Source: Caldilineaceae bacterium
Lineage (GTDB): Bacteria; Chloroflexota; Anaerolineae; Caldilineales; Caldilineaceae
Reading direction: 5' to 3'
Length of the DNA stretch: 64,000 nt
Assembly (NCBI GenBank): GCA_022842065.1
Contig: JALHQH010000018.1
Coordinates: 141,075 to 205,074, forward strand
The notes beneath the pieces are model-generated. The model did not search any database. It was not told the origin of the DNA and saw only the letters and a list, made by a program, of their open reading frames with translations. Below are positions 51,393 to 60,076 of the stretch, one piece after another. Position numbers and translations under genes: made by a program. The first letter of the stretch is position 1, and every line of letters begins with the position of its first letter.

Positions 51393-51671
51393 ATGCGCAG
51401 TGTCGAATCCTATACGATTCTTGGCCTAGTCTCATCACTCTACGCGGTTAGCTTGAACACCCCCCTTGGCAAAAAATTTACGGATCAATATACTTGGGCG
51501 ACGGTCTGTATTGGCACAGGGATCGTGCTGGCGATTTTACGCTTGTTGATTCCCCGTGAACATTGGCAGAAGTTGACCGCCGCCTTTGTCGTCGCCGGCC
51601 TGCCCATGATTGCACGCAGCCTCTACAACAAAACAGTACGTGAATTACAGCAGAACGAAGCATCCTACTAA
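51393..51671 (+). CDS. small membrane protein of unknown function
   Basis: 92 residues with two or three hydrophobic segments: YTILGLVSSLYAVSL (6-20), WATVCIGTGIVLAILRLLIP (about 32-51) and LTAAFVVAGLPMIARSLY (about 58-75). It ends in a short polar tail. I recognise no family. The ATG at 51393 has AGAGGGA seven bases upstream. A longer frame from 51306 begins ahead of a TATACT at 51328-51333, so the shorter start is preferred. Confidence 0.6.
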   Translation: MRSVESYTILGLVSSLYAVSLNTPLGKKFTDQYTWATVCIGTGIVLAILRLLIPREHWQKLTAAFVVAGLPMIARSLYNKTVRELQQNEASY

Positions 51672-51751
51672 CCTATCGTTATTTTGAAAACCAGCGTAAC
51701 ACTTGGCTCCCACCCCAGAAAGCGACGGTTTTCCTATCGAGTGGAGTCTTG

Positions 51752-52969
51752 ATGATGGCTGCAAGCCCTTGCCCGCAGTGGTTGCGTCGCGCGCTGCCAC
51801 TCTTTGCCCTGCTGCTCTTATGGCCAATCACGTCGCCGCCCCTCCACGCCGCCACGACGGTGCCCCAGGCCTGTAGCGATGGTTTACAAAGCAGTGGTGC
51901 AACCTATCGTATCTGCATGCCGACCGAGTGGAATGGTTGGCTGGTCGTCTATGCCCACGGTTATGTCGCCCCTAATCGCCCCGTCGGGATTCCCGAAGAT
52001 CAGATGACTTTTCCCGGCGGCTCGGCATCGGTCGATCAATTGGTCACCGCGCAGGGCTATGCGTTTGTCACCAGTGGCTATCGCGTCAATGGCCTGGCCG
52101 TGCAGGAAGGGATCGCGGATCTGGTTGATGCCGTGGCGATCTTTACCGCACAACAGGGCGCGCCCGAAAAGGTGATCTTGGTCGGCGTCTCCGAAGGCGG
52201 CGCGATGACGGCGCTGGCAGTCGAACGCCATCCCGATCGTTTTGATGGCGGCCTGGCCATGTGTGGCCCCTATGGCAGCTTTCGCGAGCAGGTCAACTAT
52301 TTTGGCGATTTCCGCATTGTCTTTGATCACTTCTTCCCGACGGTGCTGCCCCCCACGGCGGTCGCGGTCCCCCCAACGTTGCTCGATAGCTGGGAAACTG
52401 GGTATTACAGCACGACGGTGCAACCAGTGATCACCGCGACTACCAATATCAGCCAGGTGAATCAGCTCTTGGCGGTCACAGGGGCTGCGTTCAATCCGGC
52501 AGATGCCACCACCAAGACGAAGACGATCAAAGATCTCCTTTGGTACAATGTCTTTGCCACCAACGATGCCGCCGCCAAGTTAGGCGGGCAACCCTTTGCC
52601 AATCTCGCCAAACTTTACAGCGGGTCAGTAGATGATATCCAACTCAATGCGCAGATTGCTCGTTACAGCGCCGATGAAACGGCGCTGACCGCGCTAGCTG
52701 CTTATGAAACGAGCGGGCAGTTATTACGCCCCCTGGTCACGCTCCATACGACGGGTGATCCGATTGTACCGGCGTGGCAGGCAACGCGCTATGCCGCCAA
52801 GGTTAGCGCAGCCGGCCGCGGTGCGTTTCATGAAGCGCTGACCTTAGACAATTATGGTCACTGTCAGTTCAGCACCATTGGCGTTCTCACCGCGTTTAAC
52901 CGCGTGGTTGCGCTGGTCAACGATCCCCCATTATTATCCGTCTACTTACCCATAATCGTGGGTGAATGA
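51752..52969 (+). CDS. secreted alpha/beta-hydrolase (serine hydrolase/peptidase-like)
   Basis: 405 residues with a signal peptide (about 10-33, LFALLLLWPITSPPLHAATT). The fold is read from WLVVYAHGYVAPNR (oxyanion strand with His-Gly), VILVGVSEGGAMTALAVERH with the nucleophile elbow G-V-S-E-G, RDD-less VTLHTTGDPIVPAWQATRYA (Asp of the triad) and DNYGHCQFS (His). A substrate may be ester or peptide bonds. The sequence ends VYLPIIVGE, one of the YLPLV-like tails. The gene ends 5 bp before the next start. Confidence 0.85.
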   Translation: MMAASPCPQWLRRALPLFALLLLWPITSPPLHAATTVPQACSDGLQSSGATYRICMPTEWNGWLVVYAHGYVAPNRPVGIPEDQMTFPGGSASVDQLVTAQGYAFVTSGYRVNGLAVQEGIADLVDAVAIFTAQQGAPEKVILVGVSEGGAMTALAVERHPDRFDGGLAMCGPYGSFREQVNYFGDFRIVFDHFFPTVLPPTAVAVPPTLLDSWETGYYSTTVQPVITATTNISQVNQLLAVTGAAFNPADATTKTKTIKDLLWYNVFATNDAAAKLGGQPFANLAKLYSGSVDDIQLNAQIARYSADETALTALAAYETSGQLLRPLVTLHTTGDPIVPAWQATRYAAKVSAAGRGAFHEALTLDNYGHCQFSTIGVLTAFNRVVALVNDPPLLSVYLPIIVGE

Positions 52970-52973
52970 TGCC

Positions 52974-53537
52974 ATGACGACCGGCAACAATGACCTTTTC
53001 CCCACATTAACTACAACCCGCCTAACCCTGCGCGCGCTCACGCTTGCCGACACCGATTTTGTGTTCCGCCACTTTAGCGATCCAGCAGTAGCGGCCCATC
53101 TACTCGATGAGCCGCCACTTGCAGACGAAGCAGAGGCCCGGTCACTGATTCAGTTTTATCTCAATGGGATTGATAAGCCCTACAACCGCTGGCTAATCGT
53201 GCGCCAATCCGATCAGCAACCGCTTGGCACCTGCGGTTTTCACAAATGGGATCGCCGCTATCGCCGCGCTGAAATCGGTTATGATCTCGGCGCGGCATTC
53301 TGGGGCCAGGGCTATATGACCGAGGCGCTGCGGGCGGTGCTTCAGCATGGCTTTACGCAGCTGGGGTTACACCGGATTGAGGCGTTGGTCTATGTGGAGA
53401 ATGCGCGCTCTTGTCGGCTGCTGCAAAGGCTTGGTTTTCAGCAGGAAGGGCTGTTGCGCGACTATTTTTGTCTGGATGGGATCTTTTACGACCACTATCT
53501 GTTTGCGCTGCTGGAACAGGAATGGGTGATTAGGTGA
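52974..53537 (+). CDS. RimJ/RimL-type GNAT acetyltransferase
   Basis: 187 residues. TTRLTLRALTLADTDFVFRH is the usual opening of the acetyltransf_3 family. AEIGYDLGAAFWGQGYMTEA (about 104-123) contains the acetyl-CoA loop, and LHRIEALVYVENARSCRLLQ plus RLGFQQEGLLRDYF is the conserved ending with the Asn. Family members acetylate protein N-termini or small amines. I use the ATG at 52974; a GTG 12 bases upstream would overlap the hydrolase stop. It converges on glnS. Confidence 0.92.
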   Translation: MTTGNNDLFPTLTTTRLTLRALTLADTDFVFRHFSDPAVAAHLLDEPPLADEAEARSLIQFYLNGIDKPYNRWLIVRQSDQQPLGTCGFHKWDRRYRRAEIGYDLGAAFWGQGYMTEALRAVLQHGFTQLGLHRIEALVYVENARSCRLLQRLGFQQEGLLRDYFCLDGIFYDHYLFALLEQEWVIR

Positions 53538-53585
53538 TTGGTAATGGGGTAATGAGCACAGGTGTGGCGAGGGCTTACACAACAC

Positions 53586-53625
53586 CTACTCGTAGCGGCA
53601 CGGCATGCCGTGCCGCTACGAGTAG
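53586..53625. repeat. perfect 40-bp palindrome without spacer
   Basis: 53586-53605 (CTACTCGTAGCGGCACGGCA) and 53606-53625 are exact reverse complements with no loop. It lies between convergent genes, 10 bp from the glnS stop, and may serve as a two-way terminator. Confidence 0.8.
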
Positions 53626-53634
53626 AGGGGGCCG

Positions 53635-56046
53635 TTAATCCAAAGCGGCGCGCACGAGATCCTGTAACAACTGTGGGTTGGCTTTGCCACCACTCTCACG
53701 CATCACCTGGCCGACGAAGAAGCCGAGCAGGCCGCTTTTGCCGCTGCGGTACTGTTCCGCTTTGGCCGCGTTGGCGGCAATCACCCGTGTAATAATTGGG
53801 TTTAGCTGAGCCGGGTCACTTATCTGCTGCAAGCCCTGGGCTGCCACAATTGCCGCAGGATCGCCGCCGTTGGCCAGCATTTGGGCAAAGACATCCTTGG
53901 CCGCCGCCGCGGTGATCGTATTGTCATCGACCAGGGCCACCAGTTGGCCCAGTGCGGCCCCGGTAAAGGGCAAGCTGCTAACCGGTTGCTCTTTCAACTC
54001 ACGCAGCACTTCATTGCGCGTCCAGTTGGCCACCGTCTGGGCGTTGGGGTGGGCAGCCAGGGCGGCTTCATAGAATTCAGCCAGCGCCAGATCACCGGTT
54101 AACACATCAGCATCCTCAAAACCCAGGCCCAACTCAGCCTGATAGCGATCGAGGCGGGCGGCCAGGGCCGGCGCCTGAGCCCGAATTTCATCGCGGGCCT
54201 CACTCCGCGATTTTTTGCCACTGTCGGCGCTCTTGGCAACTTCTCCTTTGGCAATTTCTGCTTTGTCTGCCTTGCCGTTGCGTAGCGCTTCAGCTTTGGG
54301 GGCAGCGGTTTCTTCGCTCTGCGTCGTCTTGGCCCACGAATCGCGCAGTTCCACAATGCGATTGAAGACCAACGCACCCGGTTTACTCGCCACCGCGTCC
54401 ACCACAAAGTAGCCCTGGCGCTCAAACTGGAAACGATCTTCAGGTTGGGCAGTAGCGACACTGGGCTCGACCACACTGGTTAACACGGTCAACGAATTGG
54501 GGTTGATATAGTCAACAAAACTTTTGCCCTCTTCGACTTCATCGGGGTTGGGCACCGTGAAAAGCCGGTCATAGAGCCGCACTTCGACGGGTACGCCGTG
54601 GGTGGCGGAAACCCAGTGAATCGTCCCTTTAATTTTGCGTCCATCCGCCGGTGCGCCGCCTTTGGAAGTGGGATCATAGGTGCAGCGCAGCTCAATCACC
54701 TGGCCGGCGCTGTCCTTGATCACTTCCTCGCACTTGATGATATAGCCATAACGCAGCCGGACTTCGCCCCCCGGCAGCAACCGATGAAAGCCCTTGGGCG
54801 GCTGCTCCATGAAATCATCCTGCTCAATATAGATTTCACGGGTAAAGGGCACTGGGCGCGAGCCTTCCTTGGGCACATCGCGTGGCCAGAAGGAAGCGTC
54901 GAGTTCCTCGGTCTGCCCGGCGGGGTAATTGGTAATCACCACCTTGAGCGGACGCAGCACACCCATCACGCGTGGGGCCAACATATTCAGATTATCGCGG
55001 ATGCAGTGATCGAGCAAGGCCAAATCGACGCGGCTGTTTGCTTTGGAAACGCCAATTTGCTCGCAAAAAGTGCGGATCGCTTCCGGCGTGACCCCACGGC
55101 GTTGCAACCCGGCAATCGTCGGTAGCCGTGGATCATCCCAACCGGCCACATGTTTGTCTTGGACCAGTTGCAATAGTTTGCGTTTGCTCATCACCGTGTA
55201 ATCAAGATTAAGCCGGGCAAACTCATATTGTTGCGGGCGTGGCTCTTCCAAGAGCTGCTCACAGAGCCAGTCGTAGATCTCGCGGTTGTTCTCAAATTCC
55301 AGTGTACAGACCGAATGGGTCACCCCTTCGATGGCATCGGAGAGCGGGTGGGCAAAGTCATACATGGGGTAAATTGGCCATTCGTCGCCGGTACGATAGT
55401 GGCTGGCATGGCGGATGCGATAGAGCAGCGGGTCGCGCATCTTCATATTAGGCGAAGCCATGTTGCCCTTGGCGCGCAGGACGTGGGCACCATCAGGGAA
55501 TTCCCCTGCGCGCATGCGCCGGAAGAGGTCCAGATTTTCGGCCACGGAACGCTCGCGATAGGGACTTGGCTGGCCAGCCTCTTTGACCGTGCCGCGATAG
55601 GTGCGAATCTCTTCTTCATTAAGGCTGTCGACATAAGCCTTACCGTCGAGGATCAGCTGTTCGGCAAATTGGTAGAGTTGCGCAAAATAATCCGACGCAT
55701 AATACATGTGGTCGCCATAGTCAAAGCCGAGCCAACGGACCGCGGCCTGCAGCGCCCGCACATACTCTTCATCCTCAGTGGCCGGATTCGTATCATCCAT
55801 GCGCAGATTACAGACGCCACCATAGTCGCGCGCAATGCCAAAGTTCAGGCAGATCGACTTGGCATGGCCAATATGGGGATAGCCATTTGGCTCCGGCGGG
55901 AAGCGCGTAACCACTTGCCCCTTGTACTTGCCGGTGCGCAGATCCTCAATCACGACGGCGCGAATGAAGTCGACCCCTTCGTCGAAGCCTCTTTCACTGG
56001 TTGCTGAGACAGCATTTTCTGGAGTGGTGTTAGCAGTTACAGTCAT
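53635..56046 (-). CDS. glnS: glutaminyl-tRNA synthetase fused to a C-terminal YqeY/GatB-tail domain
   Basis: 803 residues. The class I core starts [18 protein letters not shown] with the HIGH motif at 58-61 and has VMSKRKL (KMSKS equivalent, 285-291). It contains the Glx-specific features [13 protein letters not shown] and [19 protein letters not shown], and then the anticodon-binding beta barrels (about 345-560). A charged Ala/Lys/Glu linker (about 580-615) leads to a YqeY/GatB-type helical domain (about 620-803, ending [20 protein letters not shown]). GlnRS-YqeY fusions are known in Deinococcus, where the domain helps tRNA-Gln binding. It charges tRNA-Gln directly. Confidence 0.95.
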   Translation of the reverse strand: MTVTANTTPENAVSATSERGFDEGVDFIRAVVIEDLRTGKYKGQVVTRFPPEPNGYPHIGHAKSICLNFGIARDYGGVCNLRMDDTNPATEDEEYVRALQAAVRWLGFDYGDHMYYASDYFAQLYQFAEQLILDGKAYVDSLNEEEIRTYRGTVKEAGQPSPYRERSVAENLDLFRRMRAGEFPDGAHVLRAKGNMASPNMKMRDPLLYRIRHASHYRTGDEWPIYPMYDFAHPLSDAIEGVTHSVCTLEFENNREIYDWLCEQLLEEPRPQQYEFARLNLDYTVMSKRKLLQLVQDKHVAGWDDPRLPTIAGLQRRGVTPEAIRTFCEQIGVSKANSRVDLALLDHCIRDNLNMLAPRVMGVLRPLKVVITNYPAGQTEELDASFWPRDVPKEGSRPVPFTREIYIEQDDFMEQPPKGFHRLLPGGEVRLRYGYIIKCEEVIKDSAGQVIELRCTYDPTSKGGAPADGRKIKGTIHWVSATHGVPVEVRLYDRLFTVPNPDEVEEGKSFVDYINPNSLTVLTSVVEPSVATAQPEDRFQFERQGYFVVDAVASKPGALVFNRIVELRDSWAKTTQSEETAAPKAEALRNGKADKAEIAKGEVAKSADSGKKSRSEARDEIRAQAPALAARLDRYQAELGLGFEDADVLTGDLALAEFYEAALAAHPNAQTVANWTRNEVLRELKEQPVSSLPFTGAALGQLVALVDDNTITAAAAKDVFAQMLANGGDPAAIVAAQGLQQISDPAQLNPIITRVIAANAAKAEQYRSGKSGLLGFFVGQVMRESGGKANPQLLQDLVRAALD

Positions 56047-56245
56047 CGGTTCTTTGCGTTTCTAGCCCTAATTTATACACCATCGCGGTTGCAAGCGTTC
56101 GCGCACAAAGGGGGCAAACGTTTCAAAACGACGACGGGATCGCCACGAATAGATTTTCCCAGTATACCACAGACCGCGAACAAGTCGATTACGCTTTGTG
56201 CCGTTTTGCACTAGTCAATCACCCCCTAAATAGACCACAATAGCT

Positions 56246-56300
56246 CAACCCCACCCTAACCCTCCCCAGCTTGGGGAGGGAACCGTCACGCGCGACGGTT
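56246..56300. repeat. CCCTCCCC/GGGGAGGG palindrome, copy 2, plus adjacent hairpin
   Basis: CCCTCCCCA pairs with TGGGGAGGG at 56260-56280, resembling 44519-44645. Next to it AACCGTC-ACGCGC-GACGGTT (56281-56300) forms a second stem. They lie just after the LysR gene's end, within a 276-bp gap. Confidence 0.6.
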
Positions 56301-56322
56301 AGTTTATTTACGCCGCCGTGTA

Positions 56323-57240
56323 CTAATGAACCACCGCAGCCAAGGCCGCAAATTTTGCTTGCAGATGGCGCAAAAAAGCTGTTGTCACCGGCGCAAAGGG
56401 CAACTCTTTGTCCCAGACCAATTTGAGGGTACGCTGTAAAGGTGCGCCCGCAATGGCGAGTGTATGGACCAAGCCAGCCATGACTTCGTGGCTCACCACA
56501 TAACTGGGCAAGATCGTCAGGCAAAGCCCCAACGTGACGGTGCGTTTGATCGACTCCACATTATCAAATTCGGCACTGACCTTGGGTTGGATCTGGTGTT
56601 GGCTCAGCGTCTGATCCAGCCAAATGCGGGTCTGGCTGTTGGGCTGGCGCATGATAAAGGATTGGCCATTCAACTCGTCAAGGTTAATCTGTGGCCGGGT
56701 CCACCACGGATGTTTCGGCCCGACCACGACCAACTGTTCCACCTCTTCCAAGGCCAGCACGCCCAATTGAGCCTGCGTTGCCCCATCCAATTCACCTTCA
56801 ATCAAGCCCAGCGCAATCCGCCCGGCGCGCAGTTCGCTCAGGATCTGGCTGGTTGTCCCCGTCTGCAAGTTGACACTAATCTGGGGGAACTGCGCGCGAA
56901 AGGGCTGGATATAGTCGGGCAGCAGGTAGATGCTCAGCCCCGGGGTCGCCCCAATTGCCAACTGACCGCTGCTCAGCTTGCGCACATCGGTCACCGCGTT
57001 CTCGGCCTCGACCAGCAGGCGCAGAATCTGCAAGGTGTAGCCATGCAATGTCTCGCCCTCGGTGGTGAGGAGCACGCCGCGCCGCTCGCGCGTAAAAAGG
57101 GTTGCGCCCAGTTGAGCTTCGAGATCACCAATATGTTGGCTAACGGCCGGTTGGGTCATGAGCAGGCTCTCGGCCGCGCGGCTAAAGCTGCCTTCGCGCA
57201 CGACACGTAGAAAAATTTCGAGTTTGTGTAGATCAAGCAT
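56323..57240 (-). CDS. LysR-type transcriptional regulator
   Basis: 305 residues. N-terminal winged helix-turn-helix: LHKLEIFLRVVREGSFSRAA (4-23) and AESLLMTQPAVSQHIGDLE (23-41). The effector-binding domain begins at GQLAIGATPGLSIYLLPDYI (about 91-110). LysR proteins usually control a divergent target gene and themselves. Here the divergent neighbour is the rhodanese gene that opens the sulfur cluster, and a T-N11-A dyad sits between them (57350-57366). The nearest characterised relatives by pattern are CysB/CbbR/CysL-like regulators; the effector could be a sulfur species, by inference only. Confidence 0.93.
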   Translation of the reverse strand: MLDLHKLEIFLRVVREGSFSRAAESLLMTQPAVSQHIGDLEAQLGATLFTRERRGVLLTTEGETLHGYTLQILRLLVEAENAVTDVRKLSSGQLAIGATPGLSIYLLPDYIQPFRAQFPQISVNLQTGTTSQILSELRAGRIALGLIEGELDGATQAQLGVLALEEVEQLVVVGPKHPWWTRPQINLDELNGQSFIMRQPNSQTRIWLDQTLSQHQIQPKVSAEFDNVESIKRTVTLGLCLTILPSYVVSHEVMAGLVHTLAIAGAPLQRTLKLVWDKELPFAPVTTAFLRHLQAKFAALAAVVH

Positions 57241-57349
57241 CGTAATTATTTAACCCGTGAGTTCCATTTTTGCGCGCCGGCGATCTGACGATTCCCGGAG
57301 CGCGTGGCAGTCAAATATTTTGGCTTCGCCCTTCTGCTATTAGTGACGA

Positions 57350-57366
57350 CTTATGTCAATGATAAG
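57350..57366. promoter_or_regulatory. candidate LysR operator (T-N11-A dyad)
   Basis: CTTAT-GTCAATG-ATAAG, a 5-bp inverted repeat with a 7-nt centre, contains the TAT-N7-ATA form of the LysR T-N11-A box. It lies 110 bp before the LysR start and about 150 bp before the rhodanese start. Confidence 0.5.
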
Positions 57367-57436
57367 CAAAAGGGGGTGATCAGGCAAACAGAAGTTGGTT
57401 TAAACTTTGAATCAACGACACGATGTAATGCAGAGA

Positions 57437-57495
57437 GGACTGACGTAGCGCTCGGCGGCTGAGCTTGTCGAAGCCAGAGAGCGCTGCGTCAGTCC
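57437..57495. repeat. GGACTGACG... hairpin carrying a TTCGACAAGCTCAG-type core
   Basis: Arms 57437-57453 and 57479-57495 pair with one mismatch. Inside, 57457-57475 (GGCTGAGCTTGTCGAAGCC) is itself a small palindrome; this string is widespread in bacterial intergenic DNA. The outer arms share GACTGACG/CGTCAGTC with the hairpin at 61994-62055. It lies directly before the rhodanese ribosome site. Confidence 0.7.
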
Positions 57496-57516
57496 GAGGA
57501 GAATTAAGGAGCGTTC

Positions 57517-57879
57517 ATGAATATCTTATCCATGTTGTTGGGCAAAGGCGACACCACCCGGTTGAGCGCAGCCGACTACAAAAGTCGCTATGTTGAGGCC
57601 CAAACCGCCCATCAACTGATCGATGTGCGCTCGGCAGACGAATTTGCCGAAGGGCACATTGTTGGGGCACTGAATCTCCCTTTGCCGGATCTGGAAAAGC
57701 ACCTAGGGAAAATCAAGCGCGACCAACCGGTGATGCTCTATTGTCGCTCGGGCAATCGTAGTGGCATGGCCCTACAAAAATTGCGCAGCGCGGGCTATAC
57801 CGAGCTTTACAATCTGGGCGGGATTGGTGAATTAATGGCCCAAGGGTTGCCGCTGAAACAGCGTAAGGCCGCCCGCTAG
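57517..57879 (+). CDS. single-domain rhodanese (sulfurtransferase)
   Basis: 120 residues forming one rhodanese domain: HQLIDVRSADEFAEGHIVGA (about 33-52) and the active-site loop LYCRSGNRSGMAL with the catalytic Cys near residue 76. The protein would accept sulfane sulfur from thiosulfate or persulfide as Cys-persulfide and pass it on. No signal peptide is present, so it is cytoplasmic. It is the first gene of a same-strand group running to 61395; 97 bp separate it from the next gene. GGAG at 57498-57502 and GGAG near 57509 offer ribosome sites. Confidence 0.94.
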   Translation: MNILSMLLGKGDTTRLSAADYKSRYVEAQTAHQLIDVRSADEFAEGHIVGALNLPLPDLEKHLGKIKRDQPVMLYCRSGNRSGMALQKLRSAGYTELYNLGGIGELMAQGLPLKQRKAAR

Positions 57880-57976
57880 CAGCCACCCATTACAAACGCC
57901 CCGTCAGGAGAGTTGATTCGGCGGGTGCCACCTCTAATAGTACAGAATCAGCAATATCAAATAGGAGTAAAACATT

Positions 57977-59380
57977 ATGTTACTACGTTATTTTTACGAT
58001 GATCGGCTGGCCCAAGCCTCATACATGGTCGGCTGTGCCAAAACCGGCGAAGCACTGGTCGTTGACCCAGCCCGCGACATTGCCCCGTATCTGGCCACAG
58101 CCGAAAAGGAAGGGCTGCGCATCACCCACGTGACCGAGACGCACATTCACGCCGACTTTGTCAGCGGCAGCCGCGAATTGGCCGCCGCCACCGGGGCAAC
58201 CATCTATCTCAGCGATATGGGTGATGCCAACTGGAAATATCAATTTGCCCACCAACCGAATGTCATCCTGGTCCAGGATCATGACAACTGGATGGTAGGG
58301 AATATCAAGGTCGAAGTGCTGCACACCCCTGGCCACACGCCGGAGCACATTTCGTTCATGATTACCGACACCGCCGGTGCCAACAAGCCCATCGGCGTCT
58401 TTACCGGCGATTTCCTCTTTGTGGGTGATGTTGGTCGCCCGGATCTGCTGGAGGCGGCCGCCGGAATGATGGGGACGGCCGTGCCTGGTGCCCATCGCCA
58501 ATTTGAGACCGTCCAGCGCTTCAAGGGCATGGCCGATTATCTGCAAATCTGGCCGGCGCACGGCGCAGGTAGTGCCTGTGGTAAAGCCCTTGGCGCGATT
58601 CCCTCCACCACGTTGGGCTATGAGAAGCTCTTTAACCCAGCTTTCCAGATCGAGGAGGAAGAGGCCTTTGTCAAGTGGCTGCTCGCCGATCAACCGGAAG
58701 CACCGCGCTACTTTGCGCAGATGAAGAAGGTGAACAAAGTCGGCCCAGCCCTACTGGCAGAATTGCCCCAGTTGAAACAACTCGACCGCGCGGCGCTCGA
58801 TGATCTGATTGCCAGCGGAGCCTTTGTTGCGGACCTGCGTAGTCGCGCTGATTATGTGGCCGGCCATGTACCGGGCACGGTCAGCATTCCCGAGCGCAAG
58901 GACTTTAGCACCTTTGTTGGTTGGTTTGTCGACTTTGCCAAGCCTTTTTACTTTGTTGCGCCAGCGGCAGCAGCCGTACCGGCGCTAGTCAATGCGCTAC
59001 TGAGCATTGGAATTGACCAGATCGGTGGCTATGCGCTACCGACCGTGGTGAGTGGCCACACCGCGCAACTACCGGAGTGGAGTGCCCAGGAATTGGCCGA
59101 ACGGCTGCCCAAGAATGGCATGGTCGTGCTCGATGTGCGTAACAAAACTGAGTATGCCACCCAACACATCAAGGGTGCCCGCCACATCCACATTGGTTCG
59201 CTGCTCAAGCGCATTGATGAGATCCCACGCGATCGCACAGTCGTCACCAATTGTGCCAGCGGCTATCGCTCGCAGATTGCTGCCAGCCTGTTGCGTAGCC
59301 GTGGCTTCGACAAAGTGATCAACCTGCGCGATGGGATTGAAATCTGGTCGCAGGCAGTCGAGACTGAAAGCAGTCGGTAG
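57977..59380 (+). CDS. metallo-beta-lactamase fold plus two rhodanese domains (persulfide dioxygenase/CstB-like)
   Basis: 467 residues. The MBL domain (1-250) has ETHIHADFVSG (His56, His58, Asp60), TPGHTPEHISFM with His, and FTGDFLFVGDVGRPD with the Asp, matching iron-dependent persulfide dioxygenases (ETHE1/CstB/BLH types). In place of the final His of HxHxDH there is Phe, as in many MBL-rhodanese fusions. Rhodanese 1 (about 270-350) has no Cys in the active loop (FYFVAPAAAA), so it is structural. Rhodanese 2 (about 370-460) has VTNCASGYRSQIAASL, with the Cys. The enzyme would oxidise glutathione or Cys persulfide to sulfite or thiosulfate. It is probably in an operon with the rhodanese and transporters. 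Confidence 0.9.
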   Translation: MLLRYFYDDRLAQASYMVGCAKTGEALVVDPARDIAPYLATAEKEGLRITHVTETHIHADFVSGSRELAAATGATIYLSDMGDANWKYQFAHQPNVILVQDHDNWMVGNIKVEVLHTPGHTPEHISFMITDTAGANKPIGVFTGDFLFVGDVGRPDLLEAAAGMMGTAVPGAHRQFETVQRFKGMADYLQIWPAHGAGSACGKALGAIPSTTLGYEKLFNPAFQIEEEEAFVKWLLADQPEAPRYFAQMKKVNKVGPALLAELPQLKQLDRAALDDLIASGAFVADLRSRADYVAGHVPGTVSIPERKDFSTFVGWFVDFAKPFYFVAPAAAAVPALVNALLSIGIDQIGGYALPTVVSGHTAQLPEWSAQELAERLPKNGMVVLDVRNKTEYATQHIKGARHIHIGSLLKRIDEIPRDRTVVTNCASGYRSQIAASLLRSRGFDKVINLRDGIEIWSQAVETESSR

Positions 59381-59403
59381 GCGAGTTTCATCGAAATGAC
59401 ACG

Positions 59404-59471
59404 TTGGTCGTGTCTCCGCATCAGGGGATGCGGAGTACACGACCCATCCCCCGATGCGGAGACACGACCAA
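59404..59471. repeat. NGGG palindrome family, double copy
   Basis: Outer arms 59404-59422 and 59453-59471 pair perfectly (19 bp). The left arm also pairs with 59427-59443 around the loop AGGG, giving GCATC-AGGG-GATGC. Two alternative foldings are therefore possible. It lies between the MBL-rhodanese and YeeE genes. Confidence 0.75.
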
Positions 59472-59507
59472 TGCAGCGCACGACAAAGGAAAGGGAGAAG
59501 ATAAGTA

Positions 59508-59993
59508 ATGGAATCGATCATGCAACCGTGGCCCTGGTATATCGCGGGACCGCTGCTGGGGCTGAGTGTACCGCTGCTCCTCTTATTGGCCGGTAAAACG
59601 CTGGGCATCTCCAGCAGCTTTCGTCACATGTGTACCATCGCGGCGCCCAAGAGCAAGTTCGATTATATCCGCACCAACAATTGGCGCAAGGAAAGCTGGA
59701 GCCTGGTTTTTGTGGGCGGCATCCTGCTTGGTGGGTTAGTCGCTACCCGTTTTCTATCCGCAGGGCCGGTTTCTTTACTGCCGGATCACTATTACTCGGC
59801 GGGTGGGATCGCCCTGCTCTTTATTGGTGGGATCCTGGTTGGCTTTGGCACCCGTTATGCCGATGGCTGTACCTCCGGCCACACGATCATGGGGCTCTCC
59901 AATTTGAAGTGGCCAAGCCTGGTTGCTTCAGTGAGCTTTTTTGCTGGTGGCCTGTTGATGGCCTGGCTGATTCAGCCGTTGCTGGGCTGGTAA
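59508..59993 (+). CDS. YeeE/YedE (DUF395)-family transporter, N-terminal half protein
   Basis: 161 residues, about half the length of YeeE/TsuA. Four hydrophobic segments are visible, with the signature GTRYADGCTSGHTIMGLS (about 117-134), whose Cys is thought to relay thiosulfate in TsuA-type transporters. Another Cys lies in MCTIAAPKSKFDY near residue 42. It is followed 83 bp later by a second protein that looks like the complementary half. Such split pairs are known in the family. A purine-rich AAAGGGAGAAG lies ahead of the ATG at 59508. It would import a thiosulfate-like sulfur compound. Confidence 0.88.
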   Translation: MESIMQPWPWYIAGPLLGLSVPLLLLLAGKTLGISSSFRHMCTIAAPKSKFDYIRTNNWRKESWSLVFVGGILLGGLVATRFLSAGPVSLLPDHYYSAGGIALLFIGGILVGFGTRYADGCTSGHTIMGLSNLKWPSLVASVSFFAGGLLMAWLIQPLLGW

Positions 59994-60076
59994 AGAGCGC
60001 GGCGATTACAACCTGACCGCGGCATGATATATCGTGCCGCCTACGGCGACAAAGTATAAACAAGAGGAGCTGAACA

